DNA of 64,000 bases from JAEULH01 sp963746275 (GTDB lineage Bacteria; Pseudomonadota; Alphaproteobacteria; Rhodospirillales; Defluviicoccaceae). The DNA is taken from the NCBI GenBank assembly GCA_963746275.1, contig CAVVAX010000033.1, positions 27,453 to 91,452 on the forward strand, in the 5' to 3' direction. A program made the position numbers and the translations under genes. The notes under the pieces are model-generated. The model did no database searches, had not been told where the DNA came from, and saw nothing but the letters and a program-made list of their open reading frames with translations. Shown one piece after another: positions 41,765-50,873 of this stretch (positions within the stretch are counted from its first letter, which is position 1; each line of letters starts with the position of its first letter).

Positions 41765-43228
41765 ATGAGCGTGGCATACAAGAACGACCGCGAGTTCCAT
41801 GAGCGGGTGATCGAGGAGGTCCTCGAGGCCTATCCGGACAAGGCGGCCAAGCGCCGGCGCAAGCACCTTGCGGTGAGCGGCGAGGACCCAACCTCGGAGT
41901 GCGCGGTCAAGTCCAACGTCAAGTCGCTGCCGGGGGTGATGACCGTCCGCGGTTGTGCCTTCGCCGGCTCCAAGGGCGTGGTCTGGGGGCCGATCAAGGA
42001 CATGGTCCACATCTCCCATGGCCCGGTCGGCTGCGGCCACTACTCCTGGGCGCAGCGGCGCAACTACTACAATGGCGAGACCGGGGTGGACGCCTTCGGC
42101 ACGATGCAGTTCACCTCCGACTTCCAGGAGCGCGACATCGTCTTCGGCGGCGACAAGAAGCTCAGGCAGATCGTTGACGAGATCGAGCAGCTCTTCCCGC
42201 TCGCCAACGGCATCTCCATTCAGTCGGAGTGCCCGGTGGGGCTCATTGGCGACGACATCGAAGCCGTCGCCAAGGAGAAGGCGGTGGACATCGGCAAGCC
42301 CATCGTGCCGGTCCGCTGCGAAGGCTTTCGCGGTGTGTCCCAGTCGCTGGGCCACCACATCGCGAACGACACGATCCGCGACTACGTGCTCAAGGACGAC
42401 AGGGAAGACGCCGGTTTTGAAACGACGCCCTACGACGTCGTCATCATCGGCGATTACAACATTGGCGGCGACGCGTGGTCGTCGCGTCGCCTGCTCGAGG
42501 AGATGGGCCTGAGGGTCATCGCCCAGTGGACCGGGGACTCGACCCTGGCCGAGCTGGAGCGGGCGCCCAAGGCCAAGCTCAACCTCATCCACTGCTACCG
42601 GTCGATGAACTACATCGCCCGGCACATGGAAGAGAAGTACGCGACGCCGTGGATGGAGTTCAACTTCTTCGGCCCCTCGCGGATCGAGAAGTCGATGCGC
42701 GAGATCGCGGCGATGTTCGACGACCGGATCAAGGAAGGGGCCGAGCAGGTCATCGCCAAGTACAAGCCAATGGCCGATGCGATCGTCGAGCGTTACAAGC
42801 CTCGCCTCGCCGGCAAGAAGGTCATGCTCTACGTCGGCGGCCTGCGCCCCCGGCACATGGTCAACGCCTACGAGGATCTCGGCATGGAGATCGTCGGCAC
42901 GGGCTACGAGTTTGCCCACAAGGACGACTATCAGCGGACCATGGAGTACGTGAAGGAAGGAACGCTGATCTTCGACGACGTCACCGGCCACGAGCTCGAG
43001 CAGTTCATCGAGAAGATCAGGCCCGACCTGGTCGGTTCGGGGATCAAGGAGAAGTACCCGATTCAGAAGATGGGCGTGCCCTTCCGCCAGGTGCACTCCT
43101 GGGACTACTCCGGCCCGTACCACGGCTACGACGGCTTCGCCATCTTCGCCCGCGACATGGACATGGCGGTCAACAACCCGGTCTGGGGCCTGTTCAAGGC
43201 GCCTTGGGCGGCAACCGCTGAAGCCTGA
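41765..43228 (+). CDS. nifD: Nitrogenase molybdenum-iron protein alpha chain
   Basis: The 487-residue alpha subunit holds the FeMo-cofactor and half of the P-cluster. P-cluster ligands are C64 (VRGCAFAGSK), C90 (GPVGCGHYSW) and the Cys in SECPVGLIGDD. The FeMo-co ligands are the Cys in NLIHCYRSMNYIA and the His in QVHSWDYSGPYHGYDG. It is 36 bases after nifH with GGGAGA as the ribosome site. It is intact and full length. Confidence 0.99.
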   Translation: MSVAYKNDREFHERVIEEVLEAYPDKAAKRRRKHLAVSGEDPTSECAVKSNVKSLPGVMTVRGCAFAGSKGVVWGPIKDMVHISHGPVGCGHYSWAQRRNYYNGETGVDAFGTMQFTSDFQERDIVFGGDKKLRQIVDEIEQLFPLANGISIQSECPVGLIGDDIEAVAKEKAVDIGKPIVPVRCEGFRGVSQSLGHHIANDTIRDYVLKDDREDAGFETTPYDVVIIGDYNIGGDAWSSRRLLEEMGLRVIAQWTGDSTLAELERAPKAKLNLIHCYRSMNYIARHMEEKYATPWMEFNFFGPSRIEKSMREIAAMFDDRIKEGAEQVIAKYKPMADAIVERYKPRLAGKKVMLYVGGLRPRHMVNAYEDLGMEIVGTGYEFAHKDDYQRTMEYVKEGTLIFDDVTGHELEQFIEKIRPDLVGSGIKEKYPIQKMGVPFRQVHSWDYSGPYHGYDGFAIFARDMDMAVNNPVWGLFKAPWAATAEA

Positions 43229-43253
43229 AGCGTGGGGGGACGGCAAGGGATCC

Positions 43254-43333
43254 CGTCATTGCAAGGCGGCGGAAACGCTGCCGAAGCTATCCAGTCCTCG
43301 GATCGCCACGCCGCTTCGCGGCTCGCGATGACG
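43254..43333. repeat. Dispersed palindromic repeat, family 1, copy 2, between nifD and nifK
   Basis: The copy starts CGTCATTGCAAGGCGGCGGA and ends GCCGCTTCGCGGCTCGCGATGACG, so it can fold as a long hairpin in the nif transcript. It is a diverged version of the copies at 9212 and 49366, with ATCCAG and GGATCGCCACGCCGC in common. It makes the nifD-nifK gap unusually long at 212 bases. Confidence 0.78.
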
Positions 43334-43440
43334 GCTCTTGAGCTTACGCGTCAACCGGCGCCCGAACCGCGATAGCCCCAGTACCCTGCGATGGCGGCGC
43401 CAGCCCGCCGCCACCGCACCCGTCGCGAGGAGATCACGTC

Positions 43441-44980
43441 ATGCCGCAGAATGCGGAACACATCAAAGACCACGCGGAGCTGTTCAAGGAACCAGAATAC
43501 CAGGAGATGTTCCGGGAGAAGCGGGAGAGCTTCGAGTGCCCGCACCCGGTCACCAAAGTCGAGGAAATCTCCGACTGGACCAAGTCCTGGGACTACCGCG
43601 AGAAGAACTTCGCCCGCGAAGCGCTCACCGTGAACCCGGCCAAGGCCTGCCAGCCGCTGGGCGCCGTGTTCTGCGCCGCCGGTTTCGATAGCACGCTGTC
43701 GTTCGTTCACGGCTCGCAGGGCTGCGTCGCCTATTACCGTTCGCATCTCTCGCGCCACTTCAAGGAGCCGGCCTCGGCCGTCTCCTCGTCGATGACCGAG
43801 GACGCCGCGGTGTTCGGCGGGCTCAACAACATGATCGACGGCCTGGCCAACGCCTATGCCCTGTACAAGCCGAAGGTCATCGCCGTTTCGACGACCTGCA
43901 TGGCCGAGGTCATCGGCGACGACCTGCACGCCTTCATCGAGAACGCGCGCGCCAAGGGCTCGATCCCCGACGACTACCACGTGCCCTTCGCCCATACCCC
44001 GGCCTTCCAGGGCAGCCACGTCGACGGCTACGACAACATGCTGCAGGGAATGCTCACCCACTTCTGGGCCGGCAAGGAGCGGGTGGCGGACGAGAGCGTC
44101 AACGTCATCCCCGGCTTCGACGGCTACTGCGTCGCCAACAACCGCGAGCTGCGCCGCATCTTCAGCATGATGGGCGTCGAATACCGACTGATCTCGGACG
44201 CATCCGATGCGTTCGACACGCCTTCGGACGGCACCTTCCGCATGTTCGCCGGTGGCACTACGGTCGAAGAGACCGAGGCGGCGCTGAACGCCAAGGCAAC
44301 CGTCTCCATGCAGGAGTACTGCACCAAGCGGTCAATGATCATGGCCAAGGACAAGGGCCATGAGATCGTCAAGCTCAACTACCCGATGGGCGTGCAGGCG
44401 ACCGACGAGTTCCTGATGCAGCTCTCCGAGGTCAGCGGCAAGCCGATCCCGGACGAGCTGAAGCTTGAGCGCGGCCGCCTCGTCGATGCCATCGCCGACT
44501 CGATGAGCCACCTCCACGGCAAGACCGTCGCGGTCTACGGCGATCCCGATTTCTGCGTCGGCATGGTCCGCTTCCTGATGGAGCTTGGCTGCGAGCCGGT
44601 GCACGTGCTCGCCACGAACGGCACCAAGCCCTGGGCGAAGAAGCTGAAGGGCATCCTCGAAGCCTCGCCCTATGGCCAGAAGGCGACCGTCTGGCCGGGC
44701 AAAGGACCTGTGGCACATGCGCTCGCTGCTGCACACCGAGCCCGTCGATCTTCTGATCGGCAACAGCTACGGCAAGTACCTCGAGCGCGACTGCGGGGTG
44801 CCGCTGATCCGGCTGACGTTCCCGATCTTCGACCGCCACCACCACCACCGCTTCCCAACCTGGGGCTACCAGGGCGGCCTGCAGGTGCTGGTGCGCATCC
44901 TCGACAAGGTCTTCGACGAGTTGGATGCGAACAGCAACGAGGCGGGCGTCAACGACATCAGCTACGACCTCACCCGCTGA
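43441..44980 (+). CDS. nifK: Nitrogenase molybdenum-iron protein beta chain, one frameshift
   Basis: The beta subunit is about 513 residues after correction. P-cluster Cys residues lie in AKACQPLGAVFC, GSQGCVAYYRSH and STTCMAEVIGDD. The C-terminal part LWHMRSLLHTEPVDLLIGNS and GVPLIRLTFPIFDRHHHHR is in a second frame. One extra A in GGCAAAGGACC near 44702 separates them. Everything else is conserved, so the break is probably not biological. The gene starts after a GAGGAG ribosome site. Confidence 0.97.
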
Positions 44981-45064
44981 TCTTTCGCCCGACCGGCTCC
45001 TTCCCCTCGACAAGCGCAGGGGAGGGGGCCGGACCGGCGAGCCCACCAGCGAGGCTTCAGACCC

Positions 45065-46481
45065 ATGTCCCCGACCGCGTGGAAGCAGAAGGTCAGACGA
45101 GCGTTCGACGAGCCCGGTTGCGCCACCAACCGCGGCAAGTCGGCCGCCGAGCGCAAGACCGGGTGCTCGGCGAAGAGCCTGACACCCGGCGCCGCCGCCG
45201 GCGGCTGCGCCTTTGACGGCGCCAAGATCGCGCTCCAGCCGATCGCCGATGCCGCCCACCTGGTCCACGGCCCCGATCGCCTGCGAGGGCAACAGCTGGG
45301 ACAGCCGCAACGTCGCCTCCAGCGGGCCTTCCCTCTATCGCACCGGCTTCACCACCGATCTCGGCGAGTTCGACATCATCCACGGTGGCGAGAAGAAGCT
45401 CTACCGGGCGATTAAGGAGATCGTCGCCCGGCACGCCCCGCCGGCGGTCTTCGTCTACGTCACCTGCGTGCCGGCGCTAATCGGCGACGATGTCGAGGCG
45501 GTCTGCGCCGCCGCCACCGAACGGCTGGGCACGCCCGTGATCCCGGTCATCGCCCCCGGCTTCGCCGGATCGAAGAACCTCGGCAACAAGCTCGCCGGCC
45601 AGACGCTGCTCGATTACGTCATCGGCAGCCGCGAGCCTGACGAGACCACGCCTTGCGATATCAACATCCTTGGCGAATACAACGTTGCCGGCGAGCTGTG
45701 GCAGATCACCCCACTGCTCGACCGCCTCGGCGTGCGGGTCCTCGCCTCGATCAGCGGCGACGGCCGCTACGAGAAGATCGCGACCGCCCATAGGGCGCGG
45801 CTGAACATGGTCGTCTGCTCGCAGGCGCTAGTGGCGCTGGCCCGGGAGATGGAGGCGCGCTACGCTATCCCGTTTTTCGAGGGTTCGTTCTACGGCATCT
45901 CCGACACCTCCGCGGCGCTACGCCAGATCGCGAGCCGGCTCGTCGCCGCCGGCGCGCCCGCCGACCTGATTGACCGCACGGAGGCGCTGATCGCCGAGGA
46001 GGAGGCCCTGGCCTGGCGCCGGCTCGCCCCCTACCGCGAGCGGCTCCAGGGCAAGCGGGTGCTGCTCTACACCGGCGGGGTGAAGTCCTGGTCGGTGGTC
46101 TCGGCGCTGCAGGAGGTCGGCATGGTCATCGTCGGCACCTCGGTGCGCAAGTCGACCGACGAGGACAAGTCGCGCATCGCCGAGCTCCTCGGCGAGGACG
46201 CGCCGACCTTTGGCCAGATCCCGGCCAAGGAGATGTGGCGGATGCTGTCGGCCGGCGAGGCCGACATCCTCATGTCCGGCGGGCGGACCCAGTTCGTCGC
46301 GCTGAAGACCAAGACGCCCTGGCTCGACATCAACCAGGAGCGCCACCACGCGTACGCCGGCTACGACGGCATGATCGCGCTGGTGGCGCAGATCGACGCG
46401 GCGCTGCACAACCCGGTTTGGGAGCAGGTGCGCCGGCCGGCGCCCTGGGAGCGCCCAGCGAGCGATGGCGCCGTGGCATGA
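45065..46481 (+). CDS. nifE: NifE, FeMo-cofactor scaffold alpha, one frameshift
   Basis: NifE with NifN forms the scaffold on which FeMo-cofactor is finished. The N-terminal KSLTPGAAAGGCAFDGAKIA and HLVHG are followed by ACEGNSWDSRNVASSGPSLY in the next frame; one extra C near 45270 separates them. Later blocks are NILGEYNVAGELWQI, FFEGSFYGISDTSAALRQI and LLYTGGVKSWSVVSALQEVG. The corrected length is about 471 residues. The stop overlaps the nifN ATG (ATGA), so the two are coupled. Confidence 0.96.
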
Positions 46482-47877
46482 CCGAGGTCGTCGGCAACGG
46501 CAGGGCGTGCACCGCCAACCCGCTGAAGCTCAGCCCGGCCTTGGGCGGGAGCCTCGCGTTCCTCGGCATCGACCGCTGCCTGCCCCTGCTGCACGGCAGC
46601 CAGGGCTGCACCGCCTTCGCGCTGGTGCTCATGGTCCGCCATTTCCGCGAGGCCATCCCGCTGCAGACGACGGCGATGAGCGAGCTCTCGACCATCCTCG
46701 GCGGCGCCGACAACGTCGAGACCGCCATCGGCAACATCTACGAGCGCGCGAGGCCCAGGGTCATCGGTATCTGCTCGACCGCGCTGACCGACACCCGCGG
46801 CGAGGACATCGTCGGCGAGCTGCGCGAGACGCTGGCCGGGCACAAGGAGTGGGCCGATCTCGACGTGGTGCTGGCGCCGACGCCGGATTATGCCGGCGGG
46901 CTGCAGGAGGGCTGGGCCGCGGCGGTGAAGGCGGTCATCGACGATCTCGTGCCCGAGGGCAAGGCCAGGCGAACGCTGCGCCAGGTGAACCTGCTTGCCC
47001 GGCGCGCACCTCACCCCGGCGGACGTGGAGGAGTTGCGCGAGATCACGGAGAGCTTCGGCCTTGGCGCCGTCGTGCTCCCCGATCTTGCTGGCTCGCTCG
47101 ATGGCCACGTGCCCGACGAGCACGTCGCGACCAGCCTCGGCGGCACGACCGTCGCCGCGATCCGGTCGATGGGCCAGTCCCGGCTGACGCGTTGCCATCG
47201 GCGAGCAGATGCGCGCGCCCGCTGCCGCCTTGGAGCGCAGGACCGGCGTACCGGCTTGCGTCCTTCCCAGCCTCACCGGCCTGGAGGCCACCGACACCTT
47301 CGTCGCGTCGTTGATGCAGTTGGCCGGCCACAGCGTGCCCGAGCGGCTGAAGCGGCAGCGCAGCCGCCTCGTCGATACCATGCTGGACGCGCATTTCTTC
47401 TTCTCCGGCCGCAGCGTCGCCATCGCCGCCGAGCCGGATCTGCTGCTGGCCTTCAGCACGCTCGTTGCCGGCATGGGCGCTTCCATCGGCTGCGCCGTGA
47501 CCACCACCGCGGCGCCCGCCGCATCCAGGGTTCCGGCCGAACGGGTCGTCGTCGGCGATCTCGACGACCTCGAGCGCGGCGCCGGGGGCTGCGATCTCAT
47601 CATCGCCAGCGCCCATGGCCGCCAGGCCGCCCGGCGCCTCGGCCTGCCGCTCTACCGGGTCGGCTTTCCGATCTTCGACCGGCTTGGGGCGGCGCAACGG
47701 CTTTCGGTCGGCTACCGCGGCACCGCCGCCCTGCTCTGCGAGCTCGGCAACATCCTGATGGACGCTGGCCACGGCCACGACCATGGCCACGACAGCGGCC
47801 ACGATCATCGCCACGACGCGGCCACGACAGCGGCAAGCGCCATGGTCGCGTCGCGGCGCATGGCGGAGGAGCCTTCG
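46478..47877 (+). CDS. nifN: NifN, FeMo-cofactor scaffold beta, two frameshifts and no stop before nifX
   Basis: NifN pairs with NifE. Blocks are ACTANPLKLSPALGGSLAFLG, RCLPLLHGSQGCTAFALVLM, FREAIPLQTTAMSELSTILG, ATSLGGTTVAAIRSMG, LPSLTGLEATDTFVASLMQL and YRVGFPIFDRLGAAQRLSVGY. Extra single T bases near 46999 and 47202 interrupt the frame. The third frame then runs on through a His-rich stretch (GHGHDHGHDSGHDHRHD, about 47767-47817) directly into nifX with no stop codon. The true end of NifN is therefore uncertain, and I place it at the nifX start. Confidence 0.92.
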
Positions 47878-48384
47878 ATGCGCAGGTTGCGGCTCATTGA
47901 CACCGGCGCCGGCGCCTTTGCCGGCGCGACGGACCTCGCACCACAAGAGGGGCACATGAAGATCGCCTTCGCCACCCAGGACCTGAAGACGCTCGACGCC
48001 CATTTCGGCGGCGCGCGCAACATCGCCATCTACGACGTCTCGCCCAAGGGCTACCGCTTCCTCGAGGCCGTGCGCTTCGACGGCCACAGCAACGAGGACG
48101 GTGTTCATTCCGAGCCCGAGGAGGATCGCATCGGCCCGCGCGTCGATGCCCTCGACGGCTGCGCCGTGGTTTTCGTCCTTGCCATCGGCGGGCCGGCGGC
48201 TGCGCGGGTGGTGAACAGCAAGATCCACCCGGTGAAGCTGCCCAGGCCGGAGCCGATCAGCCAGATCCTCGACCGGCTGCAGACGATGCTGGCGGCGAAC
48301 CCGCCGCCGTGGCTGCGCAAGGCGATGCAGCAGGACGCGAAGGCGCTCGACTTCCTCGATGAGGAGGACGAGCCATGCCACTGA
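47878..48384 (+). CDS. nifX: NifX, FeMo-cofactor carrier protein
   Basis: The 168-residue protein has KIAFATQDLKTLDAHFGGAR, ALDGCAVVFVLAIGGPAAAR and NSKIHPVKLPRPEPISQIL, then PPPWLRKAM, all characteristic of NifX. NifX carries NifB-cofactor and related intermediates. The chosen ATG at 47878 (MRRLRLIDTGAG) is preceded by GGAGGA. A shorter start at 47956 (MKIAFATQ) is also possible. In the given sequence the frame is continuous with nifN. Its stop overlaps the next gene by 10 bases. Confidence 0.93.
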   Translation: MRRLRLIDTGAGAFAGATDLAPQEGHMKIAFATQDLKTLDAHFGGARNIAIYDVSPKGYRFLEAVRFDGHSNEDGVHSEPEEDRIGPRVDALDGCAVVFVLAIGGPAAARVVNSKIHPVKLPRPEPISQILDRLQTMLAANPPPWLRKAMQQDAKALDFLDEEDEPCH

Positions 48385-48894
48385 GTGCCCACACACCTGC
48401 AGAGACGACCGCCGGGGCTGCCACCCACGCGCCGGTCCTGGACGAGAAGGATGCCGAGGCCCTGGCCCGGCCGTTCGTCAAGACGCTGGTCATGACCATC
48501 CGCGCCCACGACACCTTCGGCCAGTGGGAGAAGAAGCCGGACGCGGCGCTGCTCGCCGATTTCATCATCGACGCCGAAAAGCGGCGGACGATCCCGATCA
48601 TCGCCAATCCCGACCGCAAGGTCCTGTGGCGGGTCGAGGTGTTCTACGCCGCGGTCGGCCTCGCCATCGAGCGCGAGACCGGGCTGATCGCGGCACCGAT
48701 CATGAAGCTGTCGCACGAAGGCTACGGCCGGGTCGTGCTGATCTGTGGCAGGCTGGTCGCCGTCAGTCGTCAGCTTCGCGACGTCCACCGCTTCGGCTTC
48801 TCCTCGCTCGCTGACCTTGGCCGCCGAGGGCGAGAAACTGACGGCGGAGGGGGCGGCGATGATCCGCGCCCATTCCGCCGTCGCCGAGCTTTAA
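48375..48894 (+). CDS. NifX-associated protein (DUF269), one frameshift
   Basis: The protein has PFVKTLVMTIRAHDTFGQWE, VEVFYAAVGLAIERETGLI and SHEGYGRVVLICGRLVAVSR, then RDVHRFGFSSLADL, the DUF269 family that follows nifX in most diazotrophs. An extra G near 48820 takes the frame off. With it removed the protein ends AHSAVAEL with TAA at 48892-48894, about 172 residues. In the uncorrected sequence the frame runs on into the ferredoxin gene, which is not a real fusion. Confidence 0.9.
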
Positions 48895-48929
48895 CGCCGC
48901 ATCGCCAACAGCAAGCAATGGAGGATGAC

Positions 48930-49232
48930 ATGGAGCGCCCGCAGGCCCTGACCCGGGACGGCACGCCCTGGGAGCCGATGTTTCTCGAGGCCATCGACCC
49001 GGAGAGCTGCATCGGCTGCGGCCGCTGCTTCAAGGTGTGCGCCCAGGGCGTTTTGAAGATGATGGGCGTCAGCGAGGACGACGAGCTGGTCGAGCCGGAC
49101 GACGACGACGCCGAGCGCATGGTCATGACCATCGGCGCCAAGGGTGCCTGCATCGGCTGCGGCGCCTGCGCCCGCGTCTGCGGCACCAAGGCGCAGACCC
49201 ACCTCGCCGCCAGCGCATTGGGGCTCATCTAA
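48930..49232 (+). CDS. fdxB: Nif-specific ferredoxin III, 2[4Fe-4S]
   Basis: This is a 100-residue ferredoxin with two cysteine motifs, CIGCGRCFKVC and CIGCGACARVC, separated by a loop with the acidic stretch SEDDELVEPDDDDAE. Family members sit behind nifENX and the DUF269 gene and supply electrons in FeMo-cofactor biosynthesis or nitrogenase reduction. ATG 48930 is favoured because GGAGGA precedes it at a proper distance; ATG 48918 in frame is the alternative. Confidence 0.93.
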   Translation: MERPQALTRDGTPWEPMFLEAIDPESCIGCGRCFKVCAQGVLKMMGVSEDDELVEPDDDDAERMVMTIGAKGACIGCGACARVCGTKAQTHLAASALGLI

Positions 49233-49365
49233 CAAACCGTATGGAGGAAACCCCCTTGCCCCGCCCCTGTCTCACTCGCGGTGCACGCGCGAGAGAGGGA
49301 GGCGGCCGCGGAGCAGGAGGGTGAGGTCGTTGCAAGGGCGGCTCATGGAGCTGGTTGAAACAAGT

Positions 49366-49450
49366 CGTCATTGCGAGGAGGCGAAGGCCGACGAAGCAAT
49401 CCAGAAGGCCGGCACTGGATCGCCACGCCGCTCCGCGGCTCGCGATGACG
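49366..49450. repeat. Dispersed palindromic repeat, family 1, copy 3, at the 5' end of nifQ
   Basis: It starts CGTCATTGCGAGGAGGCGAA and ends CGCGGCTCGCGATGACG, with the inner ATCCAG and GGATCGCCACGCCGC blocks in common with the other copies. It has an open frame in phase with nifQ and could be translated. Confidence 0.82.
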
Positions 49451-49476
49451 ATCTTGGTTCAATTTACCGAAGGCTG

Positions 49477-50037
49477 ATGGAGAACGGCGCGGGCGACGCG
49501 TTCGACCGCCACGTGTTTGCCTGCGTCATCGCCCTGGCCGCCTGCGAGCCGGACCGGCCGCTGACGGCGGCGCTGGGCCTCACGGCCGGGGCGCTGCGGG
49601 CGCTGTTCAACACCTATTTCCCCGACGAGAAAGCGCTGCTGACGAACGTTGCGGACGACGCCGGCAAGGACGCGCTGGAGGAGCCCGACCTGCGCGCGCT
49701 GCTCGTCGAGCACGGCACCTGCGGGGCGGCCGAGGAAGGGTGGCTGGCGGCCATCGTCGCCCGTCGATCGCTCGGCGCCAACCACCTGTGGCAGGACCTG
49801 GGGCTGTCCAGCCGCGGCGATCTCAGCGAGCTGCTGCTCCGCCACTTCCGTCCGCTGGCGGCGCGCAACAGCGGCGACATGAAGTGGAAGAAGTTCTTCT
49901 ACCGCGCCCTCTGCGAGCGCGACGGCGTCCTTGTCTGCAAGGCGCCCAATTGTGCGGTTTGCGACGACGTCTCGCTCTGCTTCGGCGGCGAGGCCGGCGA
50001 GCCCCTGGCCCGCCTGCAGGACGCCCCGCGCCGCTGA
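49477..50037 (+). CDS. nifQ: NifQ, molybdenum donor for FeMo-cofactor
   Basis: The C-terminal part, KWKKFFYRALCERDGVLVCK and APNCAVCDDVSLCFGGE, holds the C-x4-C-x2-C-x5-C cluster motif of NifQ, which carries an Fe-S-Mo unit. The N-terminal part DAFDRHVFACVIALAACE also fits. The ATG at 49477 gives 186 residues, a usual length. The conserved IYRRLM helix begins seven codons before it, so the true start is probably upstream. The next in-frame ATG is 49345, before the palindromic repeat, and would add 44 repeat-derived residues. Confidence 0.93.
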   Translation: MENGAGDAFDRHVFACVIALAACEPDRPLTAALGLTAGALRALFNTYFPDEKALLTNVADDAGKDALEEPDLRALLVEHGTCGAAEEGWLAAIVARRSLGANHLWQDLGLSSRGDLSELLLRHFRPLAARNSGDMKWKKFFYRALCERDGVLVCKAPNCAVCDDVSLCFGGEAGEPLARLQDAPRR

Positions 50038-50378
50038 CTGCTGCTGTCTCCTTCACCACTACGCCTCTTCGAGCGAGGCGTCACCCAGCACAGGGAAGTA
50101 CTTCCCTGGTGTCATGGCCACACTTGTTGCGGCCATCCACGCGTGAGATGGACCCGCGGAACAAGTCCGCGGGTGACGAATAGGTTTGAACAAGCGGATC
50201 CGCATGATGCTTTGATGACGGTGCTCGTGTTCTGTACGTCAAACCTAACAACACACCTCTTTAGTTTGTCTAAATTTGCAACGTCTCCCCAAATGCATTT
50301 CGCATCGGGCTCGCAACGCGCCAGGCGGAAGAGGGTGGGGGTGAGGGCGGAGCGGCGATCGTCCTGTCCGACAGGACG
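50038..50378. other. Gene-free region between nifQ and iscA with palindromic repeats
   Basis: There is no gene here. The section is 50111-50180 family 2 repeat copy 2, followed by AT-richer sequence and an AGAGGGTGGGGGTGAGGGCGG segment like that of the repeat at 23465-23510. The promoter elements begin at 50379. Confidence 0.6.
50111..50180. repeat. Dispersed palindromic repeat, family 2, copy 2
   Basis: GTCATGGCCACACTTGTTGC and GGCCATCCACGCG form one palindrome, matching in inverse orientation the copy at 371-403. A second palindrome, GACCCGCGGAACAAGTCCGC plus GGGTGACG, follows directly. Confidence 0.7.
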
Positions 50379-50394
50379 TGTCGGCAAGACGACA
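50379..50394 (+). promoter_or_regulatory. NifA upstream activator sequence for the iscA operon
   Basis: TGTCGGCAAGACGACA is an exact TGT-N10-ACA NifA box. It is 87 bases upstream of a sigma-54 promoter. Confidence 0.78.
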
Positions 50395-50465
50395 AACCGG
50401 ACCCGCCGCAGCGTCCGGCCGACGATCCACAAGAAAATGATCGATATTTTAAGGTGCTTAGCATC

Positions 50466-50481
50466 TGGCACGGCGGTTGCT
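50466..50481 (+). promoter_or_regulatory. Sigma-54 (-24/-12) promoter of the iscA-nifV-nifW-fixABCX operon
   Basis: TGGCACGGCGGTTGCT has the GG and GC invariants 12 bases apart. It is 57 bases ahead of the iscA ATG and is matched with an upstream NifA box. Confidence 0.88.
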
Positions 50482-50537
50482 GTAGTCAGTGCGAGCACTT
50501 CTTTGGAATGCACATCCCGCTTGGATGGAGGGAGAGG

Positions 50538-50861
50538 ATGGTGGCTTTGACCGATGCGGCCGAGGGCGTCATCCGCCGGCTGATCGAGTCGTCGGACAGC
50601 GGCGCCTCGGGCTTGCGGATCATGGTCGAGGAGGGCGGCTGCTCCGGCCTGAAGTACCTCCTCGGGCTGGAGAACACCGCCCAGGACGGCGACCAGATCT
50701 ACGACTTCAACGCGGTCAAGATCTTCGTCGACCCCTTCAGCCTACCGATCATCGACGGCATGACCATCGACTACGTGGAAGGCGTCGAGGCGTCGGGCTT
50801 CGTCTTCGACAACCCGAACGTCGGGCCGAAGTGCAGCTGCGGCAAGTCGTTCTCGGCCTGA
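50538..50861 (+). CDS. iscA: Nif-linked IscA/HesB-type iron-sulfur assembly protein
   Basis: This is a 107-residue A-type carrier. The three conserved cysteines are C35 (EEGGCSGLKY) and C99/C101 (GPKCSCGKSF). It is the nif-associated paralogue that is usually found near nifU and nifS; neither is in this window. The ATG at 50538 follows GGAGGGAGAGG. It is the first gene of the second nif operon. Confidence 0.92.
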   Translation: MVALTDAAEGVIRRLIESSDSGASGLRIMVEEGGCSGLKYLLGLENTAQDGDQIYDFNAVKIFVDPFSLPIIDGMTIDYVEGVEASGFVFDNPNVGPKCSCGKSFSA

Positions 50862-50873
50862 GGCGCAGCCCAC

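Noticed and set aside
48375..49232. Apparent fusion of the DUF269 protein with ferredoxin III
   Set aside because: One extra base at about 48820 moves the DUF269 frame onto the ferredoxin frame. The natural TAA of DUF269 lies at 48892-48894 in the proper frame, and the ferredoxin has its own ribosome site.
49233..49365. Open frame upstream of nifQ starting at 49144
   Set aside because: It begins inside the ferredoxin gene in another frame and passes through GC-rich spacer. Only the part from 49345 on can be considered for the NifQ start.
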